A stretch of DNA of 28,474 nucleotides from an uncultured Bacteriovorax sp. (GTDB lineage: Bacteria > Bdellovibrionota > Bacteriovoracia > Bacteriovoracales > Bacteriovoracaceae). Below, piece after piece: positions 22,327 through 28,474 of this stretch (positions within the stretch are counted from its first letter, which is position 1; each line of letters starts with the position of its first letter). Made by a program: the position numbers and the translations under genes. The notes below the pieces were generated by a model that was not told the origin of the DNA, searched no databases, and was given only the letters and a program-made list of their open reading frames with translations. The stretch lies in NCBI GenBank assembly GCA_946482295.1, contig CAMLRB010000014.1:1-28474 (forward strand), read 5' to 3'.

Positions 22327-22353
22327 AAAGGAGCTCTTTGAGCTCCTTTTTTT
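22327..22353 (+). terminator. Bidirectional intrinsic terminator
   Basis: AAAGGAGCTC (22327-22336), loop TTT, GAGCTCCTTT (22340-22349), followed by further T on the + strand and, on the other strand, TTTTTATTT. It serves the ferredoxin gene and the convergent 22352 gene, whose stop codon lies in the T-run. Confidence 0.92.
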
Positions 22354-22642
22354 ATGAAGCTGTTCGGTTTTTTAAACCCACAGAAGCGTGCATATGATTG
22401 TGTCTTTTTTTACCAATTTGATTTTTTAATGCTCTGAGAGCTTTTGTAAAACTCTTATAAAGAAAATCATCCTCCTTCTTGGCAAAATAAGTTTGATGTT
22501 CGGTTTGAACTTTAATGTTTGTACTGTAATGCCCTACAGGGTCCTCGGTTACAATGACATCAATGAGCGAATCGCGAGGCGCGATTTTTTGAATTTCAGC
22601 TTTAGCATCTTCAACCATTTCTGCGGGCTTATACTTATTCAT
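22352..22642 (-). CDS. Short HPF/RaiA-like (ribosome hibernation) protein
   Basis: 96 residues with a strong GGAG six bases before the ATG. The centre follows the S30AE/HPF fold: a helix (PAEMVEDAKAEIQKIAP), strands DVIVTEDPVGHYSTNIKV and TYFAKKEDD, then the helix FLYKSFTKALRALKNQIGKKR, matching the family's D-x-Y-x-A-I-D-x-x-x-x-K-L-x-x-Q-x-x-K-x-K helix. The usual first strand (MNIQITGRH-type) is missing, so the domain is about ten residues short. HPF proteins bind the 30S decoding region and silence ribosomes in starvation. The His-rich tail HNHMH is odd. Resemblance by eye; moderate confidence. TTGACA occurs at 22701-22706 and 22671-22676 on its strand, but no convincing -10 follows. Confidence 0.6.
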   Translation of the reverse strand: MNKYKPAEMVEDAKAEIQKIAPRDSLIDVIVTEDPVGHYSTNIKVQTEHQTYFAKKEDDFLYKSFTKALRALKNQIGKKRHNHMHASVGLKNRTAS

Positions 22643-22773
22643 AAGGTACTCCTCCTTTGGTGGCTTTTCTTGTCAAAAAAAATGGAAGCAGAGAAAATAT
22701 TGTCAAGAGTACGACTTCCACTTTCTTACAATAATGCTACACCTGTATAGAGGAAGGAGAACTTAGATAAAAG

Positions 22774-23748
22774 TTAGGTAGTCATTCGCTTTTTTCGTCT
22801 GATAAGGACATTGATTTCATCTGCCGAATCAACCGCCGTATCCCATGCTGTATAGATTTGTTTTTTTACGTTCGCTCTTAAATCACCTGCAACGTAAAGA
22901 TTGGTAATTGAAGTTTTACCTTTTTGGTCGGTTACGACAAAACCTCTTTGATCGATTTCAGCCCCTAAATTTTTTGCGTGCTCATTATAAACGATCATTC
23001 CCAGAGCGATAAAGCAGATATCGACATTGATAAGTTCTTCACCCAATTTAAGTCCATCAAGTCTCAATTCTTTTGCATTTCCTGCAAGATCAGTGATTGG
23101 GTTTTCGTGAACTATAAAACCATAACGCTTGATCAGTTGAGATGACTCTTGATCAAATTGTGGTTTTTCTCCATTGGTAAAAATATGTACATTTTGATTT
23201 CCATACCTTTCGTGGAGCATAATCCCCACCCAGGCGGCACTTGTTGTATGGCCGATGATTCCCAATTTTTTTCCAAGCACATGATGACCATCACAACGCA
23301 GACAGTAGTCGGCCAGCTGAACATTAGCGTAAGGGAAAATCGGATCAATTGAACCATTAATGATTGGTTGAACATCCATTACGCCTGTACAAAGAATGAC
23401 ATACTCGGCGAGATAAGATTCACCTTTGTTATCTGTAACTCTAAAGATTCCGTCTTCACGCTTTTCTAATAGAGTAACACCTCTATTTTTCATCCAGATG
23501 AGCTTATCTTTAAAAGCACTTTGCTGAATCCAATCAAGAGTTTCTTTGTTAGGCTCTTCAATTCCTTTTTTGTAATTGAAGTGAGCAGGCATATTGTCGA
23601 CTTTGGAAACCCAAAAGGCGCGAGATTTCTTTTTATCTTTTGGTGAGCCTGGGAAAAAAAGACATTCGTCGTTATTAAGAACTACACGTAAAGCGGCCAT
23701 GGTTCCTGCAGAACCACCACCAATAACTGCTACTTGATGAATTTTCAT
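22774..23748 (-). CDS. Thioredoxin-reductase-like flavoprotein with CxxC
   Basis: 324 residues, the length of low-molecular-weight thioredoxin reductases. FAD-binding motifs are present at both ends: AVIGGGSAGTMAAL (residues 7-20) and LYVAGDLRANVKKQIYTAW. The redox-active pair is C149-L-R-C152-D-G in ADYCLRCDGHH, aligned with CATCDG of E. coli TrxB. But the second Rossmann loop, which binds NADPH, reads GIIGHTTSAAW instead of GxGxxA, and the HRRxxxR phosphate motif is absent. So the electron donor may not be NADPH. ATG overlaps the stop of the upstream CNNM gene (TAATG at 23750-23746), so the two are co-translated. Confidence 0.8.
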   Translation of the reverse strand: MKIHQVAVIGGGSAGTMAALRVVLNNDECLFFPGSPKDKKKSRAFWVSKVDNMPAHFNYKKGIEEPNKETLDWIQQSAFKDKLIWMKNRGVTLLEKREDGIFRVTDNKGESYLAEYVILCTGVMDVQPIINGSIDPIFPYANVQLADYCLRCDGHHVLGKKLGIIGHTTSAAWVGIMLHERYGNQNVHIFTNGEKPQFDQESSQLIKRYGFIVHENPITDLAGNAKELRLDGLKLGEELINVDICFIALGMIVYNEHAKNLGAEIDQRGFVVTDQKGKTSITNLYVAGDLRANVKKQIYTAWDTAVDSADEINVLIRRKKRMTT

Positions 23749-25115
23749 TACTCTTTCTCGTGAATACTTTGTGAAGCTTCTATATCGCCTTGTTCAACGA
23801 GCTCTGCGTGTTGGCGTTTTGAGAAAATATGTTTTTCTCCATCAACATCGCGGATGCGAACTTGTTTTATCACATGATCCTCTACTATTTCCAAATCAAA
23901 TGATAAACCTTCCCAAACGATAATTTGCCCTTGCTCTGGAAATGTATTTCCAAGCATATCGAGGAGAAATCCTGACAAGGTTGAATAATTGTCATTAAGT
24001 GGGATTTTAATGTCATAGTCACTATAAAGTTCCCTTAGGGAAATATCACCATCAACGACAATACCATCTTCTAAGTTTGCTTCTTCAAGTGATTTTTCTT
24101 TTTCATCTACATCATCATGTTCGTCATGAATTTCTCCGAAAATTTCTTCGATGATGTCTTCTAATGTCACGATACCTACAACTGTTCCGTTTTCATCTTT
24201 AACCAAAGCTAGGTGAACTTTCTTACGATTCATATGATCAAATACAGACTGAATCTTCATGTGTTCATAGACAAAAAATGGAGGCTTCAAGAGTGTTTCA
24301 ATCTTAAAATCATTCTTTTGTTCTTCACTGACGAAAGCTAAATCTTTTACGTGAAGAAAGCCGACAATGTTTTCAAGCTCTCCATCACAAACCGGATAAC
24401 GTGAATTTCCTGTTTCTTTTGCATAGGCCATCATCTTTTTAAAAGACCATGACTTTTGAATATAGTTGACGTGCACACGAGAAATCATAATGTCTTTAAC
24501 TTTGATCATAGGGAATTCTAAGATCGAAGCAAGAAGATCGATTTGTTTTGAATCCATCGTCTTTTCTTTTTCTGCTTTTGAAATCATGAATTCGATATCA
24601 TCTTTCGTCACCATTCGCCCCGTAAGTTCAGCACTATCCCCCAAGATTGTACCAATGAACCATACTATCGATTTGATAACTGGATAAAGAAGATAAAAGA
24701 GAACCTGAAGTGTACGTATAACGATGACCGAAAATTTCTCAGCGTGATTTCTACCAATAGTTTTTGGAATTAACTCACCAAAAATAATAATCACAACAGT
24801 TGTTAAACCGAGTGCAATACCAACGATGTTGCTTCCAGTATAAGCAGCCGTGATCGATGTCGTGATCGATCCCGCCAAGATGTTTGCTATATTATTTCCC
24901 ACGAGGATCGTAGCAAGAAGTTCAGACGGACGAAGAATCATGAAGGCCATGGCCTTACCTTTTGATCCACCCTCTTCGATCAATTGGCGGGCCCTATCGG
25001 CTCCAATAGACAACAATGCGGCTTCAGCTGCAGAAAAGAAAGCTGCGGCCAAAAAACAGAAAATAAGGGCTATGATTTCGTAAGAAAAGAGAAAGGATTC
25101 AAGCGGGGGTTCTAT
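23748..25115 (-). CDS. CNNM/CorC-family membrane protein with CBS pair
   Basis: 455 residues if started at the AUA codon 25115 (see findings); a start at TTG 25052 gives 434 but removes most of the first membrane helix (EIIALIFCFLAAAFFSAAEAALLS). Order: DUF21/CNNM transmembrane domain with FFSAAEAALLSIGADRARQL and IFGELIPKTIGRNHAE (about 1-195), CBS pair with VMISRVHVNYI-type and VTLEDIIEEIFGEIHDE (about 205-335), and the CorC_HlyC transporter-associated domain (VDGDISLRELYSDY to the end). The family handles Mg2+/Co2+ efflux and was once misnamed hemolysin. The usual D-x-x-T-P CBS entry is DIMISRV. Strong promoter upstream; heads the operon with the thioredoxin-reductase-like gene. Confidence 0.88.
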   Translation of the reverse strand: MEPPLESFLFSYEIIALIFCFLAAAFFSAAEAALLSIGADRARQLIEEGGSKGKAMAFMILRPSELLATILVGNNIANILAGSITTSITAAYTGSNIVGIALGLTTVVIIIFGELIPKTIGRNHAEKFSVIVIRTLQVLFYLLYPVIKSIVWFIGTILGDSAELTGRMVTKDDIEFMISKAEKEKTMDSKQIDLLASILEFPMIKVKDIMISRVHVNYIQKSWSFKKMMAYAKETGNSRYPVCDGELENIVGFLHVKDLAFVSEEQKNDFKIETLLKPPFFVYEHMKIQSVFDHMNRKKVHLALVKDENGTVVGIVTLEDIIEEIFGEIHDEHDDVDEKEKSLEEANLEDGIVVDGDISLRELYSDYDIKIPLNDNYSTLSGFLLDMLGNTFPEQGQIIVWEGLSFDLEIVEDHVIKQVRIRDVDGEKHIFSKRQHAELVEQGDIEASQSIHEKE

Positions 25116-25155
25116 GAAAGGGTCCTTGTTGAGTTAAACAAAAAAACTATTTCCC

Positions 25156-25184
25156 ATTATACAGGGATAAGCCATTAATGTCCA
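25156..25184 (-). promoter_or_regulatory. Promoter of the CNNM gene
   Basis: On the - strand TGGACA (25184-25179), exactly 17 bases, then a perfect TATAAT (25161-25156). The transcript should start near 25149, giving a leader of about 34 bases with AAGGA at 25127-25123 and the AUA candidate start at 25115. Confidence 0.75.
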
Positions 25185-25198
25185 ACTCCCACCAAAAA

Positions 25199-25678
25199 TC
25201 AATGATCTAGAGGCTTTCCATGGAAGTTATGGTCGGAGTAAACAATGCGATCATTCATTTCATGATTAAAGCCCGGAATTTCTTCGATATTGGCCACATC
25301 ACGGAAAATCGCATTACATTTATAGCAAATCGCTATTACATTCAATCTTCTGAAAAGGAAAAAATCGAGGGCATAAAGAACAATAAATGTGCTGAGGTAC
25401 CAAAGCGGATTGATGCCATACCAAAGCATGACTGTTGAAATTAATGCTGCCAGAACGAAAAGAATAACTCCAAGTTTACGATTAAAATCTTTCTGAGAAT
25501 AAAAATCTTTTCTCTCACAACTCGGACAATCTTTAAGAATGCCGTGTTCATGATTGTGATCAAACTTTACATTGTGTTCAGCATGGCAAACATCACACTG
25601 AATGCGATGAGCTTCAATCGCTGGATAGACGTGAATGCTTGAGCCGCATTGTTTACATGTAAATTGTACTGTCATCAT
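25199..25678 (-). CDS. Zinc-ribbon membrane protein, unknown function
   Basis: 159 residues. The N-terminal part holds three CxxC knuckles (C8/C11 in FTCKQCGS, C28/C31 in IQCDVCHAEH, C51/C54 in DCPSCER) and a His-rich DHNHEHG between them; two membrane helices follow at about 69-87 and 92-108, then a fourth pair C118/C121 (CYKCNAIF). The first two pairs form a classic four-Cys ribbon; the last two, either side of the membrane hairpin, may form a second site on the same (cytoplasmic) face. The His-rich stretch could bind metal. I recognise no named family. Its ATG overlaps the previous stop by ATGA; last gene of the Nudix operon. Confidence 0.7.
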   Translation of the reverse strand: MMTVQFTCKQCGSSIHVYPAIEAHRIQCDVCHAEHNVKFDHNHEHGILKDCPSCERKDFYSQKDFNRKLGVILFVLAALISTVMLWYGINPLWYLSTFIVLYALDFFLFRRLNVIAICYKCNAIFRDVANIEEIPGFNHEMNDRIVYSDHNFHGKPLDH

Positions 25679-26445
25679 ATAAAGAGTCCGTAATTATAAA
25701 AAAGATAAGTCGAAACTAACTCTCCGATAAAAACAAAAAAAGTCATCGCATAGAGAATTCCTGTCGAGCTTTGGATGGATCTTAGATTTAAAAGTTTCCA
25801 GTTAAAAAAGCTCATTCCGGCGATGACAATATAACCAAATACCATTCTCATCAAGAGGAGTGTCCAGTTAAAAGCGTATCCCGCACCGAGCATTGTTTGT
25901 TCTTCAAAGAAATCCCAATTTCTATAAAGTGCAACACTGCTCCAAATAACTTTAACAAGCAGAACCGCCCACGTGACGAGGGCCGCTTTTTTTAAAGGTG
26001 CTTCGCTTAATTTCGGGACAACTAAATACCAGTGTCCCAATATCATAGAATAGGTAATAATTCCTAAGAGTGATCCTGCTGTGAAAACAAAAAGAGCTCC
26101 TGCGCCTTCATGAACATGCTGTTTCAACAAAATGAACGGAAGCAAAAGAGAAACTACTCCCCACAAAATCCACATGAACAAACTTTTTTTATCCTGATGA
26201 AAAGTTGTAATCATAATGAGGGCCACAAGGCCTGCGATTTTTAATCCTACCCACATGTTGAATGAGTGACTAACACCAATGATGATTGAAATCGTCAGAG
26301 CACCAATGGCCGTATTTGAGAGCAATTTTATCAAACCGTGACCGGTTAACTCTGTAGAAGCGAGCGGCGAAAAGAAGACTAATGCCCACGCAACAGACAA
26401 CATGAAAAAATCAGCAATGAGTTTAATTGAACTTACATTTTCCAT
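25675..26445 (-). CDS. Polytopic membrane protein, unknown function
   Basis: 256 residues with about seven or eight transmembrane segments. Conserved-looking polar features in the membrane are HSFN (about residue 60), a QHVHEG stretch between helices, and GHWYLVVPKLSEAPLKK near 150; histidines of this kind can bind haem or metal, but I cannot assign a family. It starts inside the end of the Nudix gene (13-base overlap) and ends with an ATGA overlap with the zinc-ribbon membrane protein, so all three are made from one mRNA. The close linkage of the two membrane proteins suggests they form a unit (inference). Confidence 0.7.
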   Translation of the reverse strand: MENVSSIKLIADFFMLSVAWALVFFSPLASTELTGHGLIKLLSNTAIGALTISIIIGVSHSFNMWVGLKIAGLVALIMITTFHQDKKSLFMWILWGVVSLLLPFILLKQHVHEGAGALFVFTAGSLLGIITYSMILGHWYLVVPKLSEAPLKKAALVTWAVLLVKVIWSSVALYRNWDFFEEQTMLGAGYAFNWTLLLMRMVFGYIVIAGMSFFNWKLLNLRSIQSSTGILYAMTFFVFIGELVSTYLFYNYGLFI

Positions 26446-26894
26446 AAGTAATCGAGAACCTTATTGTGGTGTTGAGACTGTATGTATACCGCTAAATCGT
26501 CGAGAATGACATGATTTATAGGAGGAATTTTTCCTTTAAATGGAGAAGATTTATCAGTGTAATTAATGGACAACCATTCCCCTTTATTCTCAGGAATCTG
26601 ACTAAGTGGGGTCACAAAAACGAACAAGCAGATGTTGCGGTTTTCATAGCTGTAGTCTTGAACCTTAAATAAAACCAATTTTGCATCACTTGGAAGTAGT
26701 AGTCCTACTTCTTCATGAACTTCCCTACGGCAGGCTTCTTCAGGAGTTTCGCCTACTTCAATCTTGCCACCCGGAAACTCGTTTTTCCCGTAAAGTGAGC
26801 CCTCCTCCAATCGAATTTGAGTCCATACGGAAAAGCCCTGATCGGTAACGTCTTTTATGAATAAAGCGATGGCGACGGTGAGATTTTTTTTCAT
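26433..26894 (-). CDS. Nudix hydrolase, MutT-like
   Basis: 153 residues from ATG 26894, with AGGA eight bases upstream; a TTG directly before it is less likely. The Nudix box is complete: GGKIEVGETPEEACRREVHEEVGL, given here as G-x5-E-x7-R-E-V-x-E-E-V-G. The family hydrolyses nucleoside diphosphates linked to another group; MutT members remove 8-oxo-dGTP. The small size and VWTQIRLEEGSLYGKNEFPGG-type entry (only motif SLYGKNEFPGG shown) fit a MutT-type pool-cleaning enzyme, which would complement MutY, but specificity cannot be read from the sequence. First gene of the three-gene operon, divergent from dus with a 42-base gap. Confidence 0.88.
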   Translation of the reverse strand: MKKNLTVAIALFIKDVTDQGFSVWTQIRLEEGSLYGKNEFPGGKIEVGETPEEACRREVHEEVGLLLPSDAKLVLFKVQDYSYENRNICLFVFVTPLSQIPENKGEWLSINYTDKSSPFKGKIPPINHVILDDLAVYIQSQHHNKVLDYLWKM

Positions 26895-26936
26895 CAATCT
26901 TTTCCTTTTTACTGGTTCCTGATACTAACATGTCAA

Positions 26937-27932
26937 ATGAACAATTTCGACGTCTTTCCCGGACATTCACTGCTGTTTGCCCCAATGGAAGGCATAACAG
27001 ACGAGGCGTATAGAATCGCCCTTATGAAAACTTTTCCGGAATGGGATCAGTTCTTCACGGACTTTCTTCGTGTTCCAACAGTGGGGAAAGTTTCAGAAAA
27101 AATGATACTCGAACACTACGGTGAGCGCATTTATAACAGGCCTGAATGGCGCAATAAAAATTCTTTTCAAATCCTAACGACTGCTAGAGCGCAAACTCAA
27201 GCAGTTGTTGAACATTTGGAAAATTTAAAATTCGATCACCTTGATTTGAATCTTGGTTGTCCGTCAAAAAAAGTAAATTCCCACTTTGGCGGCGCTTATC
27301 TCCTCTCTAATCATCAAGCTTTAAGAAGCGTACTCAAAACAATCCGCTCGACGTTTACAGGACATTTCACGGTAAAGATGAGAATTGGCTATCGAGACGA
27401 TACTAATTTTTCTGATACCTTAAAACTCATTCAAGATGAAGGTGTGGAGGCCATTACTCTTCATGCACGAACACGTGATCAACTCTATAAAGGGGTCGCA
27501 GACTGGAGTTACATTAAACGTGCAGTTGAAGAAGTGAAAGTTCCGCTTATAGGAAACGGAGATGTGTGGATTGCTGAAGACATTGAGAAAATTTTTGATG
27601 AAACCAAATGCCACTCAGTCATGTTTGGGAGAAGTGCTCTCAAAACTCCTTGGCTAGCAAAAATCTACAAAGAATGGAAAGAAGAGGGCGGACATATTGA
27701 TGAAACTTTTCTTCTCTATGAGCGCAAAAAATACTTAGAACTTTATTTCGAAGCACTTATGACAGAGTATAGAGAAATTGGTTGGCAAGATAATTTAATT
27801 CTTAAAAGATTTAAGTCGTTTTCCAGAAATCTGTTTGATGATTATGAAGATTTTGAAACTATTCGAGGGTCTTTTCTTCGTGCGGAATCGTTGGGGGAAT
27901 TTCTGGACCATCTGTATGCAATAAAGGGCTAG
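26937..27932 (+). CDS. dus: tRNA-dihydrouridine synthase
   Basis: 331 residues. Dus enzymes are FMN-dependent and reduce uridines in tRNA D-loops with NADPH. Seen: LLFAPMEGITDEAYR (FMN site), catalytic C108 in HLDLNLGCPSKKVNSHFGGA, TVKMRIGYRDD, ITLHARTRDQLYKGVADW and LIGNGDVW, followed by VMFGRSALKTPW. The family subgroup (A, B or C) is uncertain; the CPSKKVN-x-x-x-GGA loop leans to DusC. No Shine-Dalgarno lies before ATG 26937, and a possible extended -10 (TGATACTAA, 26920-26928) would start the RNA within a few bases of it, so translation may be leaderless. Its last 74 bases overlap the convergent 27859 gene. Confidence 0.92.
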   Translation: MNNFDVFPGHSLLFAPMEGITDEAYRIALMKTFPEWDQFFTDFLRVPTVGKVSEKMILEHYGERIYNRPEWRNKNSFQILTTARAQTQAVVEHLENLKFDHLDLNLGCPSKKVNSHFGGAYLLSNHQALRSVLKTIRSTFTGHFTVKMRIGYRDDTNFSDTLKLIQDEGVEAITLHARTRDQLYKGVADWSYIKRAVEEVKVPLIGNGDVWIAEDIEKIFDETKCHSVMFGRSALKTPWLAKIYKEWKEEGGHIDETFLLYERKKYLELYFEALMTEYREIGWQDNLILKRFKSFSRNLFDDYEDFETIRGSFLRAESLGEFLDHLYAIKG

Positions 27933-28344
27933 GTGCCTCCCCTATGTATTTTCTGATCACCAGATAAAGTATTTCAAAACACAGTGAACCAAGAAGAGTG
28001 AATAGTAAATTTCCACTCCCACCAAACACTAATAGAAACAAACAAAATAAAAATGGCGAAATCGCCCTGACAAAAGCAGAAGAATGTGGAACTTTTTTAA
28101 GATTAATAAAAAGTTGCAGATAGTGATTTACTCTCACCATCACACTGATGAAAGAGTACTTTTGGTTGGTCGCTAAAATCTTTTCTTTTAATCCTGGGGC
28201 CAACAAAGAAAAATGCCAAACAAAAGCCGTTACAAAGAAAACAATATCTAAAAAATTCACGTCCATTAGAGAAAGCACCAACCAAATTATCGCCAACGTC
28301 ACGAAAGAAAAAAAGTAATAGCGACTTAGTGCTGAAACTTTCAT
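27859..28344 (-). CDS. Membrane protein, unknown function
   Basis: 161 residues: two helices at about 9-27 and 31-50, a basic amphipathic stretch (about 52-88), two more helices at about 92-108 and 112-130, then a hydrophilic, Pro-rich tail of about 30 residues. I recognise no family. The tail (from about residue 138) is encoded antisense to the end of dus, a 74-base tail-to-tail overlap. Its ATG overlaps the stop of the gene entering from the window edge (ATGA at 28344-28341), so it is the second gene of an operon whose head lies outside. Confidence 0.7.
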   Translation of the reverse strand: MKVSALSRYYFFSFVTLAIIWLVLSLMDVNFLDIVFFVTAFVWHFSLLAPGLKEKILATNQKYSFISVMVRVNHYLQLFINLKKVPHSSAFVRAISPFLFCLFLLVFGGSGNLLFTLLGSLCFEILYLVIRKYIGEAPSPLLHTDGPEIPPTIPHEEKTLE

Positions 28345-28474
28345 TTAATCACTCCTCTCTTATGCAAGAAAGTGATATCTGGAAATTGCATGTGAGGTGG
28401 ACTCTTTACGACCATTTGAAAAACATGCAGGAAATCTTCAATTGAAAGCATTTGATCGCGTGGAAGATCAGCAT
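28341..28474 (-). CDS. 3' end of an unidentified gene
   Basis: The - strand is open from the window edge to TGA at 28343-28341; 44 complete sense-and-stop codons are visible. The end of the protein reads ADLPRDQMLSIEDFLHVF, QMVVKSPPHMQFPDITF, LHKRGVIK. It has the composition of a real protein and its stop overlaps the ATG of the membrane-protein gene (ATGA), the usual coupling in this genome. Too little is visible for a family call. Confidence 0.65.
   Translation of the reverse strand, partial: ADLPRDQMLSIEDFLHVFQMVVKSPPHMQFPDITFLHKRGVIK

Noticed and set aside
26908..26936. TTGACA at 26936-26931 (- strand) as the -35 of the Nudix gene.
   Set aside because: The implied transcript start would fall after the AGGA ribosome-binding site, and no good -10 is found.

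Overview
The window is a compact, AT-rich (around 40% GC by eye) chromosomal segment of a Gram-negative bacterium. It carries an outer-membrane barrel, a large lipoprotein, many small exported proteins with signal peptides, and housekeeping genes (rnpB, mutY, nadB, nadC, dus). The gene mix suggests the predatory Bdellovibrionota, best guess Bacteriovoracales (Bacteriovorax/Peredibacter-like): a fused alpha+beta branched-chain E1, leucine dehydrogenase, Cys-rich repeat lipoproteins and many unrecognised periplasmic proteins. This placement is inference from gene style; no 16S or other marker is present. I saw no insertion sequence, phage gene, tRNA or CRISPR array. Apart from the stretch holding rnpB, no gap between genes exceeds about 225 bases.

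Layout. 1-2600 (+): the end of a zinc-ribbon coiled-coil protein, a lytic-transglycosylase-like exported protein, a small exported protein, RNase P RNA with its own promoter, and another small exported protein. 2590-5000 (-): an overlapping operon of an Xre-type regulator, an exported VWA-like protein and mutY. Its 5' region (4999-5112) is packed with AATTGC motifs and also carries the promoter of a divergent pentapeptide-repeat gene. 5600-5800: a gap with a strong hairpin that pairs fully only as + strand RNA. 5804-8202 (-): nadC-nadB, de novo NAD synthesis. 8321-10308 (+): a stripped-down ComEC-like membrane protein, a small exported protein and a YjjG-type nucleotidase. 10309-11073 (-): an exported protein. 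11298-12987 (+): an SGNH hydrolase overlapping a 2OG-Fe(II) oxygenase, then a short, possibly broken reading frame.

13095-21921 (-): fused 2-oxoacid dehydrogenase E1, an outer-membrane barrel, a 1367-residue lipoprotein with seven Cys-patterned repeats plus a LamG-like domain, and leucine dehydrogenase. Leucine dehydrogenase and E1 are consecutive steps of branched-chain amino acid breakdown, which feeds branched-chain acyl-CoA to fatty acids. The barrel and lipoprotein between them look like envelope components.

22009-28474: a [2Fe-2S] ferredoxin (+); an HPF-like short protein, a thioredoxin-reductase-like flavoprotein and a CNNM/CorC transporter (-); a three-gene overlapping operon of Nudix hydrolase, polytopic membrane protein and zinc-ribbon membrane protein (-); tRNA-dihydrouridine synthase (+); and a membrane protein that overlaps the dus tail and is coupled to the end of another gene at the window edge.

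Most notable: (1) the CNNM gene has an excellent promoter and Shine-Dalgarno but only an AUA codon where the start should be; (2) the operator-like AATTGC cluster; (3) the C-x13-C-x-C-x4-6-C repeat lipoprotein; (4) the strand-asymmetric hairpin at 5748-5783; (5) a thioredoxin-reductase-like protein with CxxC but a degenerate nucleotide-binding site.
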